Source: Methanosarcina barkeri MS (GTDB taxonomy: Archaea; Halobacteriota; Methanosarcinia; Methanosarcinales; Methanosarcinaceae). Taken from it: 64,000 bases of DNA. The position numbers and the translations under genes were made by a program. The notes below the pieces were generated by a model. That model did no database searches. It was not told the origin of the DNA and saw nothing but the letters and a program-made list of their open reading frames with translations. The stretch lies in NCBI RefSeq assembly GCF_000970025.1, contig NZ_CP009528.1, forward strand, positions 3,211,168-3,275,167, read 5' to 3'. This document shows, piece by piece, positions 9,430 to 17,704 of the stretch. Each line of letters begins with the position of its first letter. Within the stretch, counting starts at the first letter, position 1.

Positions 9430-9900
9430 TTGAAGGCGGTAGTAGTTTATCTCAGTACCTCGGGGAATACGAAAGCTATGGCAGAAGCAATAGCTAGTGG
9501 AATTGAGTCAAAACATGTGGATGCAAAAGCTATTAGCTTTTATGACGTAAAACTCGAGGATCTTTACGAAGCCGATGCGATCGCAGTCGGTTCATCGACT
9601 TTTTATTACAGGATGCTTCAGCCCATGGAAAAATTCATGGATGAAACTCTAGCTTCCACAAACCCAAAAGGAAAAATAGGGGTTGCTTTCGGATCGTACG
9701 GATGGAGCGGAGAAGCACCTATAATGATAGCCGAAAAAATGCGAGACATGGGAATGACTGTCATAGACCCTGTACTCAGGATACTGCACAAGCCCACAGA
9801 CAAGGACCTGCAGGAGTGCAAAAGGCTTGGAGTTGACATTGCCGAAAAGCTAAAGCATAGAAGTAGCAAAACTCCACAACCACAGGGAGCACCGAGTTAA
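9430..9900 (+). CDS. Flavodoxin family protein
   Basis: This 156-residue protein is a small FMN-binding electron carrier or FprA-like flavodoxin domain. The phosphate-binding loop YLSTSGNTKAMAEAI lies at the N-terminus, VGSSTFYYRM follows the third strand, and FGSYGWSGEAP is the typical second FMN loop. The start chosen is TTG at 9430, with the G-rich site GGGTGGGGGAT directly upstream; the open frame extends further upstream to 9346 but without a ribosome site and with residues not typical of the fold. It is a stand-alone flavodoxin with no fused rubredoxin or beta-lactamase part. The tail is Gln/Pro rich. Confidence 0.88.
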   Translation: MKAVVVYLSTSGNTKAMAEAIASGIESKHVDAKAISFYDVKLEDLYEADAIAVGSSTFYYRMLQPMEKFMDETLASTNPKGKIGVAFGSYGWSGEAPIMIAEKMRDMGMTVIDPVLRILHKPTDKDLQECKRLGVDIAEKLKHRSSKTPQPQGAPS

Positions 9901-9999
9901 CCTCAGTTTTGAAAGCATACAAACTTGATATCTAAACCTACTCCAAGCCCGGTAACCATGAAAATACTGGACGGAAAACCAAATTAAACTGCAGAAACC

Positions 10000-10057
10000 A
10001 CCGAAGATGCGGGAAACACCCAAAGACTATACCTCTGTTTTTTTCAGCGTCTTCGGT
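10000..10057 (+). terminator. Possible hairpin downstream of the flavodoxin
   Basis: ACCGAAGA (10000-10007) pairs with TCTTCGGT (10050-10057) across a 42-base loop that contains a T-run. The long loop makes a classical terminator uncertain. The surrounding 9901-10254 interval otherwise contains only the REP-like repeat. Confidence 0.3.
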
Positions 10058-10167
10058 ATTAATTTACTTCACTGTCGAAACCTGGGAAAATCAGTCTTTG
10101 ATAGAGTTGAACGCAAGTTTCTCTAGTCCATAATTCAGTCGTCTTGAGCCAACCGTTGCGCCGGTTA

Positions 10168-10225
10168 ATCACGCCGACCATGTTGTTGCCGGGGTTTTCG
10201 GTCAAGCCTTTTTTAAAAAGGGTTG
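10168..10225. repeat. REP-like module, copy A (58 bp core)
   Basis: The 58 bases from ATCACGCCGACCATG to TTTTTTAAAAAGGGTTG match 44934-44991 at 57 of 58 positions. The end forms an imperfect hairpin CAAGCC-TTTTTT/AAAAA-GGGTTG. A second, weaker unit CAAGCAGTTTTTTCAAAAGG follows directly and runs into the stop of the regulator gene at 10255. Confidence 0.75.
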
Positions 10226-10254
10226 CGGGCAAGCAGTTTTTTCAAAAGGCTTAC

Positions 10255-11052
10255 TTATTCATGTAGTACTTGAGTAATCCGTGTAGAGGTCCTGAGCAAC
10301 TCGTCAAAAAGCTCACTTCCAAACTGGAGAGCTGAAGGCTCGTAACTTATCAGGCTTTCCCTATCGAAATGCTTCTGACTTTTCGGGAAAAGGGAAATCA
10401 TGACAAATCTGTCGGTTGCGGTAAGATTTGCGATCCTGAGTTCTCCAGAGTACAGGAAAAACTTCACGTTCTCGAAGGTCAGTATATTCTGGAGTTCTTT
10501 GAGGTAATCCTCAGAGTAGTGCTCAAAAACAGGTTCAGACACGAGAAAAGAGAGCTTGACTCCTTCTCTGGCAAGTTCCTGGCACATCGAAATAAGCGAG
10601 GAATCAAAATAGGCTATGCATTCAAGAATACTACTCGATTTAGAGAGGTTGTCAACAATCTCTGGATCAAGCTCGAACATCCTGTCCAGATCTGGCTGAA
10701 TCAGCTTACACTTTCCGAGTTCTCCAAGCCTCCTTCGGAAAGAAAGGGGAATTCCCTGAAAATCTCTTTCAGCCCAGTAATCAAAATTGTCCTCGAAAAC
10801 ATTAATTATGCTGACAAGAGGCTGCATCTTTTCAACAAGGACTTTTCCTATAAGTGAGAGGTTGTAGGTTTTGTCTTCCTGAACAACCAGGGATTTTTCT
10901 TTTAATTTTTTTATCTGAGGCAAAATGGCAGTTGACGTTACCTCAAGGGCCCCCTTGATCTCATCCATATTTTTCGGCCCGTCTTTCAGAAAGAGCAATA
11001 ACTGCTTTCGCTTGTCGGAAAGAAAAATCAACTCTAGAAGTTCTAATTGCAA
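10255..11052 (-). CDS. FilR1-like (DUF1724) winged-helix regulator A
   Basis: A 265-residue transcriptional regulator. The N-terminal 80 residues form an ArsR-type winged helix (DKRKQLLLFLKDGPKNMDEI, then a recognition-helix region TAILPQIKKLKEKSLV). The C-terminal part is the FilR1/DUF1724 domain found in methanogen regulators, including DFQGIPLSFRRRLGEL, DLDRMFELDPE and TDRFVMISLF. The start is TTG at 11052 with AGGAG about ten bases upstream. A paralogue with the same layout lies at 14904-15713. The related filR1 is linked to methanogenesis or filament control, but the target here is unknown. Confidence 0.85.
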   Translation of the reverse strand: MQLELLELIFLSDKRKQLLLFLKDGPKNMDEIKGALEVTSTAILPQIKKLKEKSLVVQEDKTYNLSLIGKVLVEKMQPLVSIINVFEDNFDYWAERDFQGIPLSFRRRLGELGKCKLIQPDLDRMFELDPEIVDNLSKSSSILECIAYFDSSLISMCQELAREGVKLSFLVSEPVFEHYSEDYLKELQNILTFENVKFFLYSGELRIANLTATDRFVMISLFPKSQKHFDRESLISYEPSALQFGSELFDELLRTSTRITQVLHE

Positions 11053-11255
11053 CCCTTCAGTCTCCTATTGAATTTTATATAGCTAAAGAGATTAGAGCTG
11101 TCAAAGGTATATAAGTTACTACTGTTTCCAACCTTTTTATATATTTAAATTTATTAAAATTGTTATATTGATAATTGGACTGGGTTAATAGACTAAAGAA
11201 CTATTTTGAAGAAGTTTTTTATGAAGAAGTTTCCCACGTTTTGCCCTGATATATA

Positions 11256-11385
11256 GAGTTCATCCCAAAACCAACTTTATTCCCATCTCACATAAATTTA
11301 CATAACTGTTTTCCGTGATCAGAAACTCGATTGCGTATTCAAAATTAGTTATTTAAAGAGTAATTTTGAGTTTTGGGATCGGCTC
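11256..11385. mobile_element. 130-bp MITE-like element
   Basis: Terminal inverted repeats GAGTTCATCCCAAAAC (11256-11271) and GTTTTGGGATCGGCTC (11370-11385) match at 14 of 16 positions. The interior has no open frame. A lone related end GTTATGGGATAGGCTC lies at 38260-38275, so the ends belong to a family present elsewhere in the window. ATA flanks both sides and may be a short target duplication. Confidence 0.6.
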
Positions 11386-11464
11386 ATAATTAAACAGAAA
11401 ATAAAGAGTAAATGAAAAACTACCAATTTTACAAAAAGAGTGTAAAATAGATAATAATTAAAAA

Positions 11465-11533
11465 ACATACGGAGTCTCCTCGCCCTGGAACGCTCACGCT
11501 ACTTTCCAGGATAAGGGAACCCATTTAGACTCC
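11465..11533 (-). ncRNA. Candidate structured RNA / strong terminator hairpin
   Basis: Read on the minus strand, GGAGTCT (from 11533) pairs perfectly with AGACTCC (to 11471). Inside, CCTGGAA pairs with TTCCAGG around an AGTAGCGTGAGCG loop, giving a two-storey stem. GTATG and a TTTTTT run follow at about 11461-11465. It lies between the DUF1699 gene and regulator A, both on the same strand. It could be the 3' hairpin of the DUF1699 transcript, a stand-alone small RNA, or a leader element of regulator A. No match to a named RNA family is claimed. Confidence 0.45.
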
Positions 11534-11653
11534 TTAAAATTAAGGTTTAAGCTAGAATCTGGATAATAGAGAATATTCTCAAAGACTTGAGACTAATTAT
11601 ATAGCTTTACCTGCACTCAAGAATCTAGTGGAAATTCCTGATCTGATATTTAT

Positions 11654-12061
11654 TCAGGCAGAAGCTTCCTTGGTCAGGATATAAGCAACCATCTCAGGAT
11701 TGAGTTTGCTTTCTCTTGCAACCTTTTCTTCGATTCTTTCAGCAGGTGTCCCTTCCGATTTTAGCTCCCTTATTTTTTCAATGACTGAGGAAGGAATACT
11801 GTAGTATTCGTTAATATCCTTCCTGTGACCCCAGACATCACCTTCGATAAGCTGGATTCTCTGCATCTCAAGGAACATTTCTATAGATTTCGACACCGTG
11901 CGCCTATAAGATTTGGGCAACTGAATTACCTCAATTTTCGGGCAAGTTTCAACGAGTGCAAAAATGTCCTTGTTCGAAGGCCTGAAGGCCAGATGAACAA
12001 CACGCTCATTAGGATTGAGAGTGAATATTTCCTCTCTGGAACTAACGACTCTAATCTTCAT
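11654..12061 (-). CDS. DUF1699 family protein
   Basis: A 135-residue protein of a family restricted mainly to Methanosarcinales. It begins MKIRVVSSREEIFTLNPNER and contains VVHLAFRPSNKDIFALVETC, IQLPKSYRRTVSKSIEMFL and GDVWGHRKDINEYY, which are conserved in DUF1699. The C-terminal third is helical and could be a small DNA- or protein-binding bundle. The ATG at 12061 has a GGGGGAA site upstream. Function is unknown; the neighbours are regulators, so a regulatory role is plausible but unproven. Confidence 0.85.
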   Translation of the reverse strand: MKIRVVSSREEIFTLNPNERVVHLAFRPSNKDIFALVETCPKIEVIQLPKSYRRTVSKSIEMFLEMQRIQLIEGDVWGHRKDINEYYSIPSSVIEKIRELKSEGTPAERIEEKVARESKLNPEMVAYILTKEASA

Positions 12062-13474
12062 GTATGCAATTCCCCCACTATAAAGTTCTTATTTTTTACC
12101 TCAATATAAACTACTTATACTTATTATAAATATTTATCTGCCCGCGCTTTTAATTTTTACGTAGTTACCAAGTCTTCGATATCCGTTTCAGTCCCCATAA
12201 AGGCCGGTAAAAGCCTGGAAAGAATAAGACCTGCAAAAATAATCATAACTCAGAAATTTTAGTCCTCGCGGGAATTCTCAGCAAAGAAATAAAAGAAAAA
12301 ACAAAAACCTGTTTCTGAACGTGCTACTGAACGTGCTACTGAACGTGCCCCCTTTAACGTGCTCCCTTAACATGCTCCTAAATGTACTCCTGAACGACTC
12401 CTAAAACAGAGATATACCCATAAAGTTTGAGAAATATTCTGGAAATATAACATTGCAAGTATAACCATTCAGTACCGCAAAATCCGGAAAGAAAAAGCCA
12501 CCCTGCTATTATATAATACTTGATGTCAGGTCATCTGGCAGCTTCATACTTCATAGGAAGAGCTAGAAATCCAGAAATTAAAAAAACAGGAAATAATTTT
12601 GGAAGAAAGATATTCTTTGAGACATACAATTGCCCCAGAAAGGAAAAAATAAGGACAGAGGTTACTTCATGCCGTAAAAATCAAGGTATCAGCCTACTGC
12701 ATATATCTTTTCCCGATTAACTATTAGCACAAACTTTACGATAAACTTATACTTTCTGGCATTTTTTGAATAAAAAATTATTAGGAGAAGCAGTTTGTTA
12801 CTTTTCCTGTAAAATCACAAATCTCAAAAAGTTGTTGGGTAGAAAATTCCATATAAGTAGATCAATTTTCTCCATAGTGCGCAAAAACTTGACTTCAAAT
12901 TTAAAGCAAATTTGAGACACTGCTTTAGGATTTGGCATTTGGTCAGTTGAATATGTTATCACTTTAGAATCCGGAGCTAAGAATACGACTTTTCTGACTT
13001 TGTTTTCCAAAAAAACGGGTTGTACTTCCTGTCAAACTTTTTTAGCTCCTTAGAGACAAACATAGAGAATTAAGGATAAGAAATCCTGAGAGACACATAT
13101 AGAGAATTAAGGATAAGAAATACGTCATAAGAGCCTGTTATTGAAGTAGGGTAGTATAACTGTTGTATATCAGGTATTATTTACCCTGGAAAGACCAGCT
13201 GTTCAGGGATAATGCAATCCGCAAATATTGCAGTCCATAGCGATTCCTGGTTCTGTACTGCACAGGAAATCCGAAAGACTGGAGAAATGTATGCAGGTAG
13301 CTATACCCAAAATTCTACTTGAAACATGCCAGGATTATTTAGAAAATGCTGCAGGCAGAGTCTCTCTTAGAGTAAATAAAAAAATCTGAGATCCCAGCCT
13401 ATCAGCAGCTTAAGAAGTCAAGTTTCAACCTGAAACAAATTGCTTTTGAAGTTTAAATTGCGCGGAATTATAAC
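12062..13474. other. 1.4-kb intergenic region with short repeats
   Basis: No secure gene. Two short tandem repeats are visible: GCTACTGAACGT-like units at about 12314-12410, and AGAGAATTAAGGATAAGAAAT twice at about 13062-13123. A 70-codon minus-strand frame at 12798-13010 (TTG start, no ribosome site) reads like protein in its first 30 residues but has no support. On the plus strand, 13290-13390 reads AIPKILLETCQDYLENAAG and may be a gene relic that I cannot identify. Confidence 0.4.
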
Positions 13475-13957
13475 TCAGGCAAACGGATGTTTTGCTGAAT
13501 CTTTTTTAGCAAGCGCTTCTTTGACAGTAGGCCTGCCTTCCATAGCTCTTGCTATTGCAAGCTTTGTCGCCTCATAGTTAAATTCATAAACTTTGTCCTT
13601 ATCTTTCGCATCCCATTCAATAAATACGGAAACGATAATAAAAGTGTCATCAGCCTGTTCTTCAGAGAGCACTCCATCAGCTACGGAATCCATAACTGCC
13701 TTTGCAACTGCAGCCTGAGCCGGCCCGAACATAAGAGCAGCTTGCGATACATTTTTAATCGTTACCTTATTTACAAGCAAGGTCGCAGGTTTGGGCTGGA
13801 TATTTGGTTCCAGGACTGCAAGAAGTGGAGTATGACCCTGCCTGGGCATTGCAAGCGAATTCATAAACGCTGCTTCAACTGGGCTTCCTCTAGGCCCAAT
13901 AACAAGATCTATGTGTGCAACTTCCGGACCAGAGCCTATGAGAGCTTCTCCTACCAT
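13475..13957 (-). CDS. fae: Formaldehyde-activating enzyme (5,6,7,8-tetrahydromethanopterin hydro-lyase)
   Basis: Fae condenses formaldehyde with tetrahydromethanopterin to methylene-H4MPT in the cytoplasm, protecting against formaldehyde and feeding the C1 branch. The 160 residues show the family signature VGEALIGSGPEVAHIDLVIG with the catalytic His at about residue 15, then GPRGSPVEAAFMNSLAMPRQ, TLLVNKVTIKN, MFGPAQAAVAKAV and the ending KHPFA. The open frame extends 23 codons further to a TTG at 14026, but homologues begin just before VGEAL, so I place the start at ATG 13957. No Shine-Dalgarno site is obvious there, so a leaderless or upstream start is possible. It is not fused to a hexulose-phosphate synthase. 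Confidence 0.92.
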   Translation of the reverse strand: MVGEALIGSGPEVAHIDLVIGPRGSPVEAAFMNSLAMPRQGHTPLLAVLEPNIQPKPATLLVNKVTIKNVSQAALMFGPAQAAVAKAVMDSVADGVLSEEQADDTFIIVSVFIEWDAKDKDKVYEFNYEATKLAIARAMEGRPTVKEALAKKDSAKHPFA

Positions 13958-14321
13958 ACTTTTTAGGATATTTTTTACCAGATTTAACACCTCAGCGTAT
14001 TTTATAAACAAAGACTTAATACCCAAAATCGCCAGAGAGAAGAGAATAAATTTTCATATCGTCAATGGATAAGATGGCGAATTAGTTATTAAGCATAATT
14101 ACTCCTTAGGGAGAATGATTAACCCTGTTAATACTTATACACATACATAAATAATTTGCCAGTTCTGGATTAAACAGAGCAATGAAAACAGAAGTTCGAA
14201 ATCAGGTGCAAAAAGGAATAAGTAAATTAGACAAAAAACAGAAATATTCAAAAAAAGCTTCAAAAGGCAAAACCATGACGATAAAACTTCAAGCTAATGA
14301 CTGGAAACTTAAAGTATCGGT

Positions 14322-14612
14322 TCAAAAAGAAATACCTGAAAGGATTTCAAGTCTTTTGTTCCAGTGGTCCAATCCTCTTTTTGCTGCATACCAGTCGAAA
14401 AAACTGCTTTCTTTATTTATAGTTGGAGTTTCGAGCTCTGCCTGGAGTTCAGCAGAACTGAACCCAAATTTTGTTTCGAAATCCCTGCAGATTGCAGAAT
14501 AACTTTTGATTTTATACCTGGCAACGTGCTTTTCATGCTCAAGAGCCGAGCGAATAGCCTCAGTCACTTCGTGAGGCGAGAAATTAGTTTCGATATTAAG
14601 CGTGAAACTCAT
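14322..14612 (-). CDS. 96-residue antitoxin-like protein, copy 1
   Basis: Short soluble protein with N-terminal pattern SFTLNIETNFSPHEVTEAI, then ALEHEKHVARYKIKSYSAIC and a C-terminal FFDWYAAKRGLDHWNKRLEIL. A paralogue at 16131-16421 shares ALEHEKH, YKI, DWYAAKRGLDHW or EWYAAKRGLDHW, and KRL. The helix pattern with a terminal W-A-x-x-x-G-L block recalls antitoxins of the TumA type, but no TumE-like toxin gene adjoins it. The ATG at 14612 has a GGGGGAT site. It lies downstream of regulator B on the same strand. Confidence 0.75.
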   Translation of the reverse strand: MSFTLNIETNFSPHEVTEAIRSALEHEKHVARYKIKSYSAICRDFETKFGFSSAELQAELETPTINKESSFFDWYAAKRGLDHWNKRLEILSGISF

Positions 14613-14744
14613 AACTATCCCCCACTAATATTAGCCTCTTATTCCATTAAACAGTTATCCAAGGTAAATGGTTAGACACACTTGCTACCTGAAAAACTCT
14701 GTATTTTAAGCTTTAAGAACAAACTGAAAGCCTTTAATTTTTTA

Positions 14745-14832
14745 AAGCTTTTATATTTTGAGCTTTTTATATTTTGAGCTTTTTATATTTTGAGCTTTTT
14801 ATATTTTGAGCTTTTTATATTTTGAGCTTTTA
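14745..14832. repeat. 16-bp minisatellite, about 5 units
   Basis: Units AGCTTTTTATATTTTG repeat head to tail from about 14745 to 14832 between regulator B and 96-residue copy 1. The last unit is partial. The units are nearly identical, which indicates recent slippage. Confidence 0.9.
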
Positions 14833-14903
14833 GAACTTTTATATGAGGGTCTAACTGTTAGCTGCTCACTATTATCTACATTTAACTTCAGATGAAATAA
14901 AAC

Positions 14904-15713
14904 CTAAAGAATTATTGGATTCGTTTTGGCTGAAACCGGTACTGCTTCCTTTTGTAAATATGAAAAAAGATCGGTCCCCCATTTGAGAGCTTGAGGCTCG
15001 GAGCTGAACAGGCTTTCATGCTCAAAAAACTTTACTTGAGGAAGAATGGTGAGCAGGAAGAACCTATCTGTAACTGTAACTCCTGCGAGTTTAGAGTCTT
15101 TCGGGAAAAGATACAAGCTGACATGTTCAAACTGAACCAGAGTTTGGAAACTTTCGCTGTAATCAGCTTTAAATCTCTTTAACACAGGCTCGGTCAGGAT
15201 TAAAAAAATCTGAGCTTCTTTTTTTGCGATTTCCAGGTAGAGAGAAACAAGTGAGGGATGAAAATAGGAACTGAAGCTGAGAACCTGCTTTGAAAGAAGG
15301 AGATTTTCCACAAACTGAGGGTCCAGTTCGAACATATGGCTCAGATCTGGACGGATAAGTTTGCAGTTTTTCAACTCCAAGATTCGACTTCGTAAAACAT
15401 GAGGGATTCCATCGAAACTCCGTCGTGACCAGTAATCAAAATTATCTTCGAACACCTCCAGAGTATCCAGAAGAGGCGACATCTTATCTACAATCGCTTT
15501 TCCCATAACGGAGAGCTCATAAGTGTGACCCTTCTGTATAATCAGTTCTCTGTCCTTAAGTCTTTTAAGCTGGGGGAGGATAGAGACAGAGTCTACAGAC
15601 AAGTGTTCCTGAATTTCGTCTATGGATCTGGGCCTATCTTTGAGGAAAATCAGGAGGGTTCTGCGCCTTTCAGACCGAAAGACCAGTTCCATTAACCCGA
15701 TTTTTGTGCCCAT
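14904..15713 (-). CDS. FilR1-like (DUF1724) winged-helix regulator B
   Basis: Regulator of about 269 residues, colinear with regulator A at 10255-11052: a winged helix (SERRRTLLIFLKDRPRSIDEI, then SILPQLKRLKDRELI), the FDGIPHVLRSRILEL segment, DLSHMFELDPQF and the late TDRFFLLTILP. I choose ATG 15713 because GGTGG lies five bases upstream and the alignment with regulator A begins there; the frame also allows TTG 15728 or ATG 15725. It is flanked by minisatellites on both sides and by 96-residue antitoxin-like genes on both sides, so these may be regulatory partners. Target unknown. Confidence 0.83.
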   Translation of the reverse strand: MGTKIGLMELVFRSERRRTLLIFLKDRPRSIDEIQEHLSVDSVSILPQLKRLKDRELIIQKGHTYELSVMGKAIVDKMSPLLDTLEVFEDNFDYWSRRSFDGIPHVLRSRILELKNCKLIRPDLSHMFELDPQFVENLLLSKQVLSFSSYFHPSLVSLYLEIAKKEAQIFLILTEPVLKRFKADYSESFQTLVQFEHVSLYLFPKDSKLAGVTVTDRFFLLTILPQVKFFEHESLFSSEPQALKWGTDLFSYLQKEAVPVSAKTNPIIL

Positions 15714-15922
15714 CAGAACCACCATCAAAAAAGCTTATTATATGAAGATGGTATGACAGTTATAAATACATTTTCATTAATTTTACACACTTGAAAGTAA
15801 GTATTAGATACAAAAAAGCTCCATTTTTAAATTTTGGAGCATTTTAACCCCAGAAATATATAAGAACTTTTTAATTTTATATATGATGATAATATAAAAG
15901 GAATCTCAAACAGTTTCTCAAA

Positions 15923-16075
15923 AAGTTGTCAATTCGTTTTTTAGAAGTTGTCAATTCGTTTTTTAGAAGTTGTCAATTCGTTTTTTAGAAGTTGTCAATT
16001 CGTTTTTTAGAAGTTGTCAATTCGTTTTTTAGAAGTTGTCAATTCGTTTTTTAGAAGTTGTCAATTCGTTTTTAG
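15923..16075. repeat. 22-bp minisatellite, 7 units
   Basis: AAGTTGTCAATTCGTTTTTTAG is repeated seven times without interruption; the last unit lacks one T. The array lies upstream of regulator B and immediately downstream of 96-residue copy 2. The units are identical, and there are no spacers, so it is not a CRISPR array. Confidence 0.95.
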
Positions 16076-16130
16076 AAACTTTTGAGAATTCTTGTTTTTT
16101 TAGAAGTTTGTTAATAAGTTTTTAAAGCAG

Positions 16131-16421
16131 TTATATTTTAATGCCCTTAAGGAGAGAAAGCCTTTTCTTCCAGTGGTCAAGCCCTCTCTTTGCAGCATAC
16201 CACTCAAGATATTTATCCTCAGCGATAAGTTCGCCAGCTTCGAATTTTGTTATGAATTCAGTAGAGATCAGGTCGTACCGATCTTCAAATTCATCACAGA
16301 TCATGGCGTAGCGATCTATCTTGTATTTTGCAAGATGTTTTTCATGTTCCAGAGCCGAGCGAATAATCTCGCTTGCTTCCTGAAGCGAGTAATCGGTATC
16401 AATCTGCAAGGTCAACTCCAT
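16131..16421 (-). CDS. 96-residue antitoxin-like protein, copy 2
   Basis: Paralogue of the protein at 14322-14612 with the same length and plan: ELTLQIDTDYSLQEASEII, RSALEHEKHLAKYKIDRYA, acidic FEDRYDLISTEFITKFEAGE, and YLEWYAAKRGLDHWKKRL near the end. The segment EFITKFEAGELIAEDKYLEW is very like the central part of TumA-type antitoxins, which supports a toxin-antitoxin origin. No toxin partner is adjacent. The ATG at 16421 is preceded by GGGAT. It precedes regulator B on the same strand, separated by the 22-bp array. Confidence 0.78.
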   Translation of the reverse strand: MELTLQIDTDYSLQEASEIIRSALEHEKHLAKYKIDRYAMICDEFEDRYDLISTEFITKFEAGELIAEDKYLEWYAAKRGLDHWKKRLSLLKGIKI

Positions 16422-16830
16422 GTTTATCCCATAGAAAGTTATTGCTGGTACTAAAAAATGATCCTATATTTCTTTTTCTATTTTATCTGTGAAGCTTATT
16501 AATCAAGATTATTAGTCAGACCTTATCCTCCGGCCTGAAAAATTCAATTAATTCTTTTTTTCGTGTCTGAGGATTATTTGTACCCTACGTTTTCACAATT
16601 AATAACCTTTTACCTCTTTTGAGCAGAAAATATAACTAAAAACTTTACTTTAGCTACATTTAAAAATCAGGATCAATTTAAAGTAAAAAACCTGAAATGG
16701 AAAACAACAAAGAGTATCAAATAACAGCAATACGCGAATGGGAAAAGACAAAGGGTAAAAAAGGAAAAAGAAAAATTCAGAACAGATAGTTACTATAGAA
16801 TGTGGTTTTTAGAGCAAAGCCACACAGTCA
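16422..16830. other. Intergenic, no gene seen
   Basis: About 400 bases between the antitoxin-like copy 2 and the small membrane protein. AT-rich; no repeat, hairpin or coding signal stands out. Confidence 0.35.
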
Positions 16831-17070
16831 TCAGTTCTCGGCTAGGCTGGGAATTTTCCCGGAATTCTCCAGATTCCTGTAAATGAATGCTGAAGAGTAA
16901 GCAAGCAACATGAATGTAAAACCACCGAGGAAATCTGTCTCGATAAATTTTAAAATCATGCCTACGAAGAACGCAAGCTGTATAGCACACAGAACCACTC
17001 CGGTTACTGTGAACATTTTTTGACGACTGCTACTATCACTACTGTCTGGATCATCTGATTCTTCTGACAT
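16831..17070 (-). CDS. Small two-helix membrane protein
   Basis: The 79-residue protein has an acidic, Ser-rich N-terminus (SEESDDPDSSDSSS), followed by two hydrophobic segments, about residues 22-42 (VTGVVLCAIQLAFFVGMILKF) and 48-65 (LGGFTFMLLAYSSAFIYR), with a short polar tail. The ATG at 17070 has a GAGG site. No family is recognised. The length, start signal and clean membrane pattern support a real gene. Confidence 0.65.
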   Translation of the reverse strand: MSEESDDPDSSDSSSRQKMFTVTGVVLCAIQLAFFVGMILKFIETDFLGGFTFMLLAYSSAFIYRNLENSGKIPSLAEN

Positions 17071-17475
17071 TTTGTTTCAAGCCTCGCAAATAAAGGTACT
17101 AAGTGTGCTCTTTATTTAGCTCGTTTTTGTTTGTCTTAACTGGTTTTTGTGTTTTAGTCAATCAGACCTTATTGTCAGCAGTTTTCAACTAGCTCAAAAA
17201 TCAAAGATGGTTCTCCGCAAAAGCATATAGACTAACTCTTATGGAGTTCTTAAAATGAGACAAAAAAGCTGAAAACTTCAATGGATGCATCTGAAGGTTC
17301 AGTTCTACATTGATCCTCTGGTGCAACATTATCTGAAAAAACACGCTCCGAATTAGAGACTTTTATACAGTATCCCTATTTATTGGGGATGGTATATATA
17401 ACTTGCGAAGGAGACAGGATATTTCTGAGCTTGATACTGATTTTTAGGTATCAGTGTTTAGGTTAATATGTCAAT

Positions 17476-17580
17476 CGTTGGGATAATTTTCAACTTTTTA
17501 TTCCAGATATCAAGTCCCCTTTTTGCTGCATATCAGTCGAAGAAGTCATCGTCGTCTTCAGCTTCTTCGATATCTGATTT
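17476..17580 (-). pseudogene. C-terminal relic of a third 96-residue antitoxin-like gene
   Basis: On the minus strand this reads DDDDFFD-stop-YAAKRGLDIWNKKLKII. It matches the end of the proteins at 14322-14612 and 16131-16421 (FFDWYAAKRGLDHWNKRLEIL), with the invariant Trp codon TGG changed to TGA. The N-terminal two thirds are not recognisable upstream. It lies just before the lipoprotein gene on the other strand. Confidence 0.7.
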
Positions 17581-17704
17581 TTTGCATAAATAGATATGAA
17601 CCCAGAATTTAGCGACGAAATAGATTAGTGTCAATAGCATCAATAAAGAAGTAAAACAAACTTTCACTTTGAAATAAAGGAAGAGAATTTTCGGGAGGAG
17701 GGTT

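Noticed and set aside
12520-12720. 66-codon plus-strand frame
   Set aside because: No start signal, unusual composition and no similarity that I recognise.
15923-16075. Regular repeat array that could be taken for CRISPR
   Set aside because: The units are directly adjacent without unique spacers, and no cas genes are in the window.
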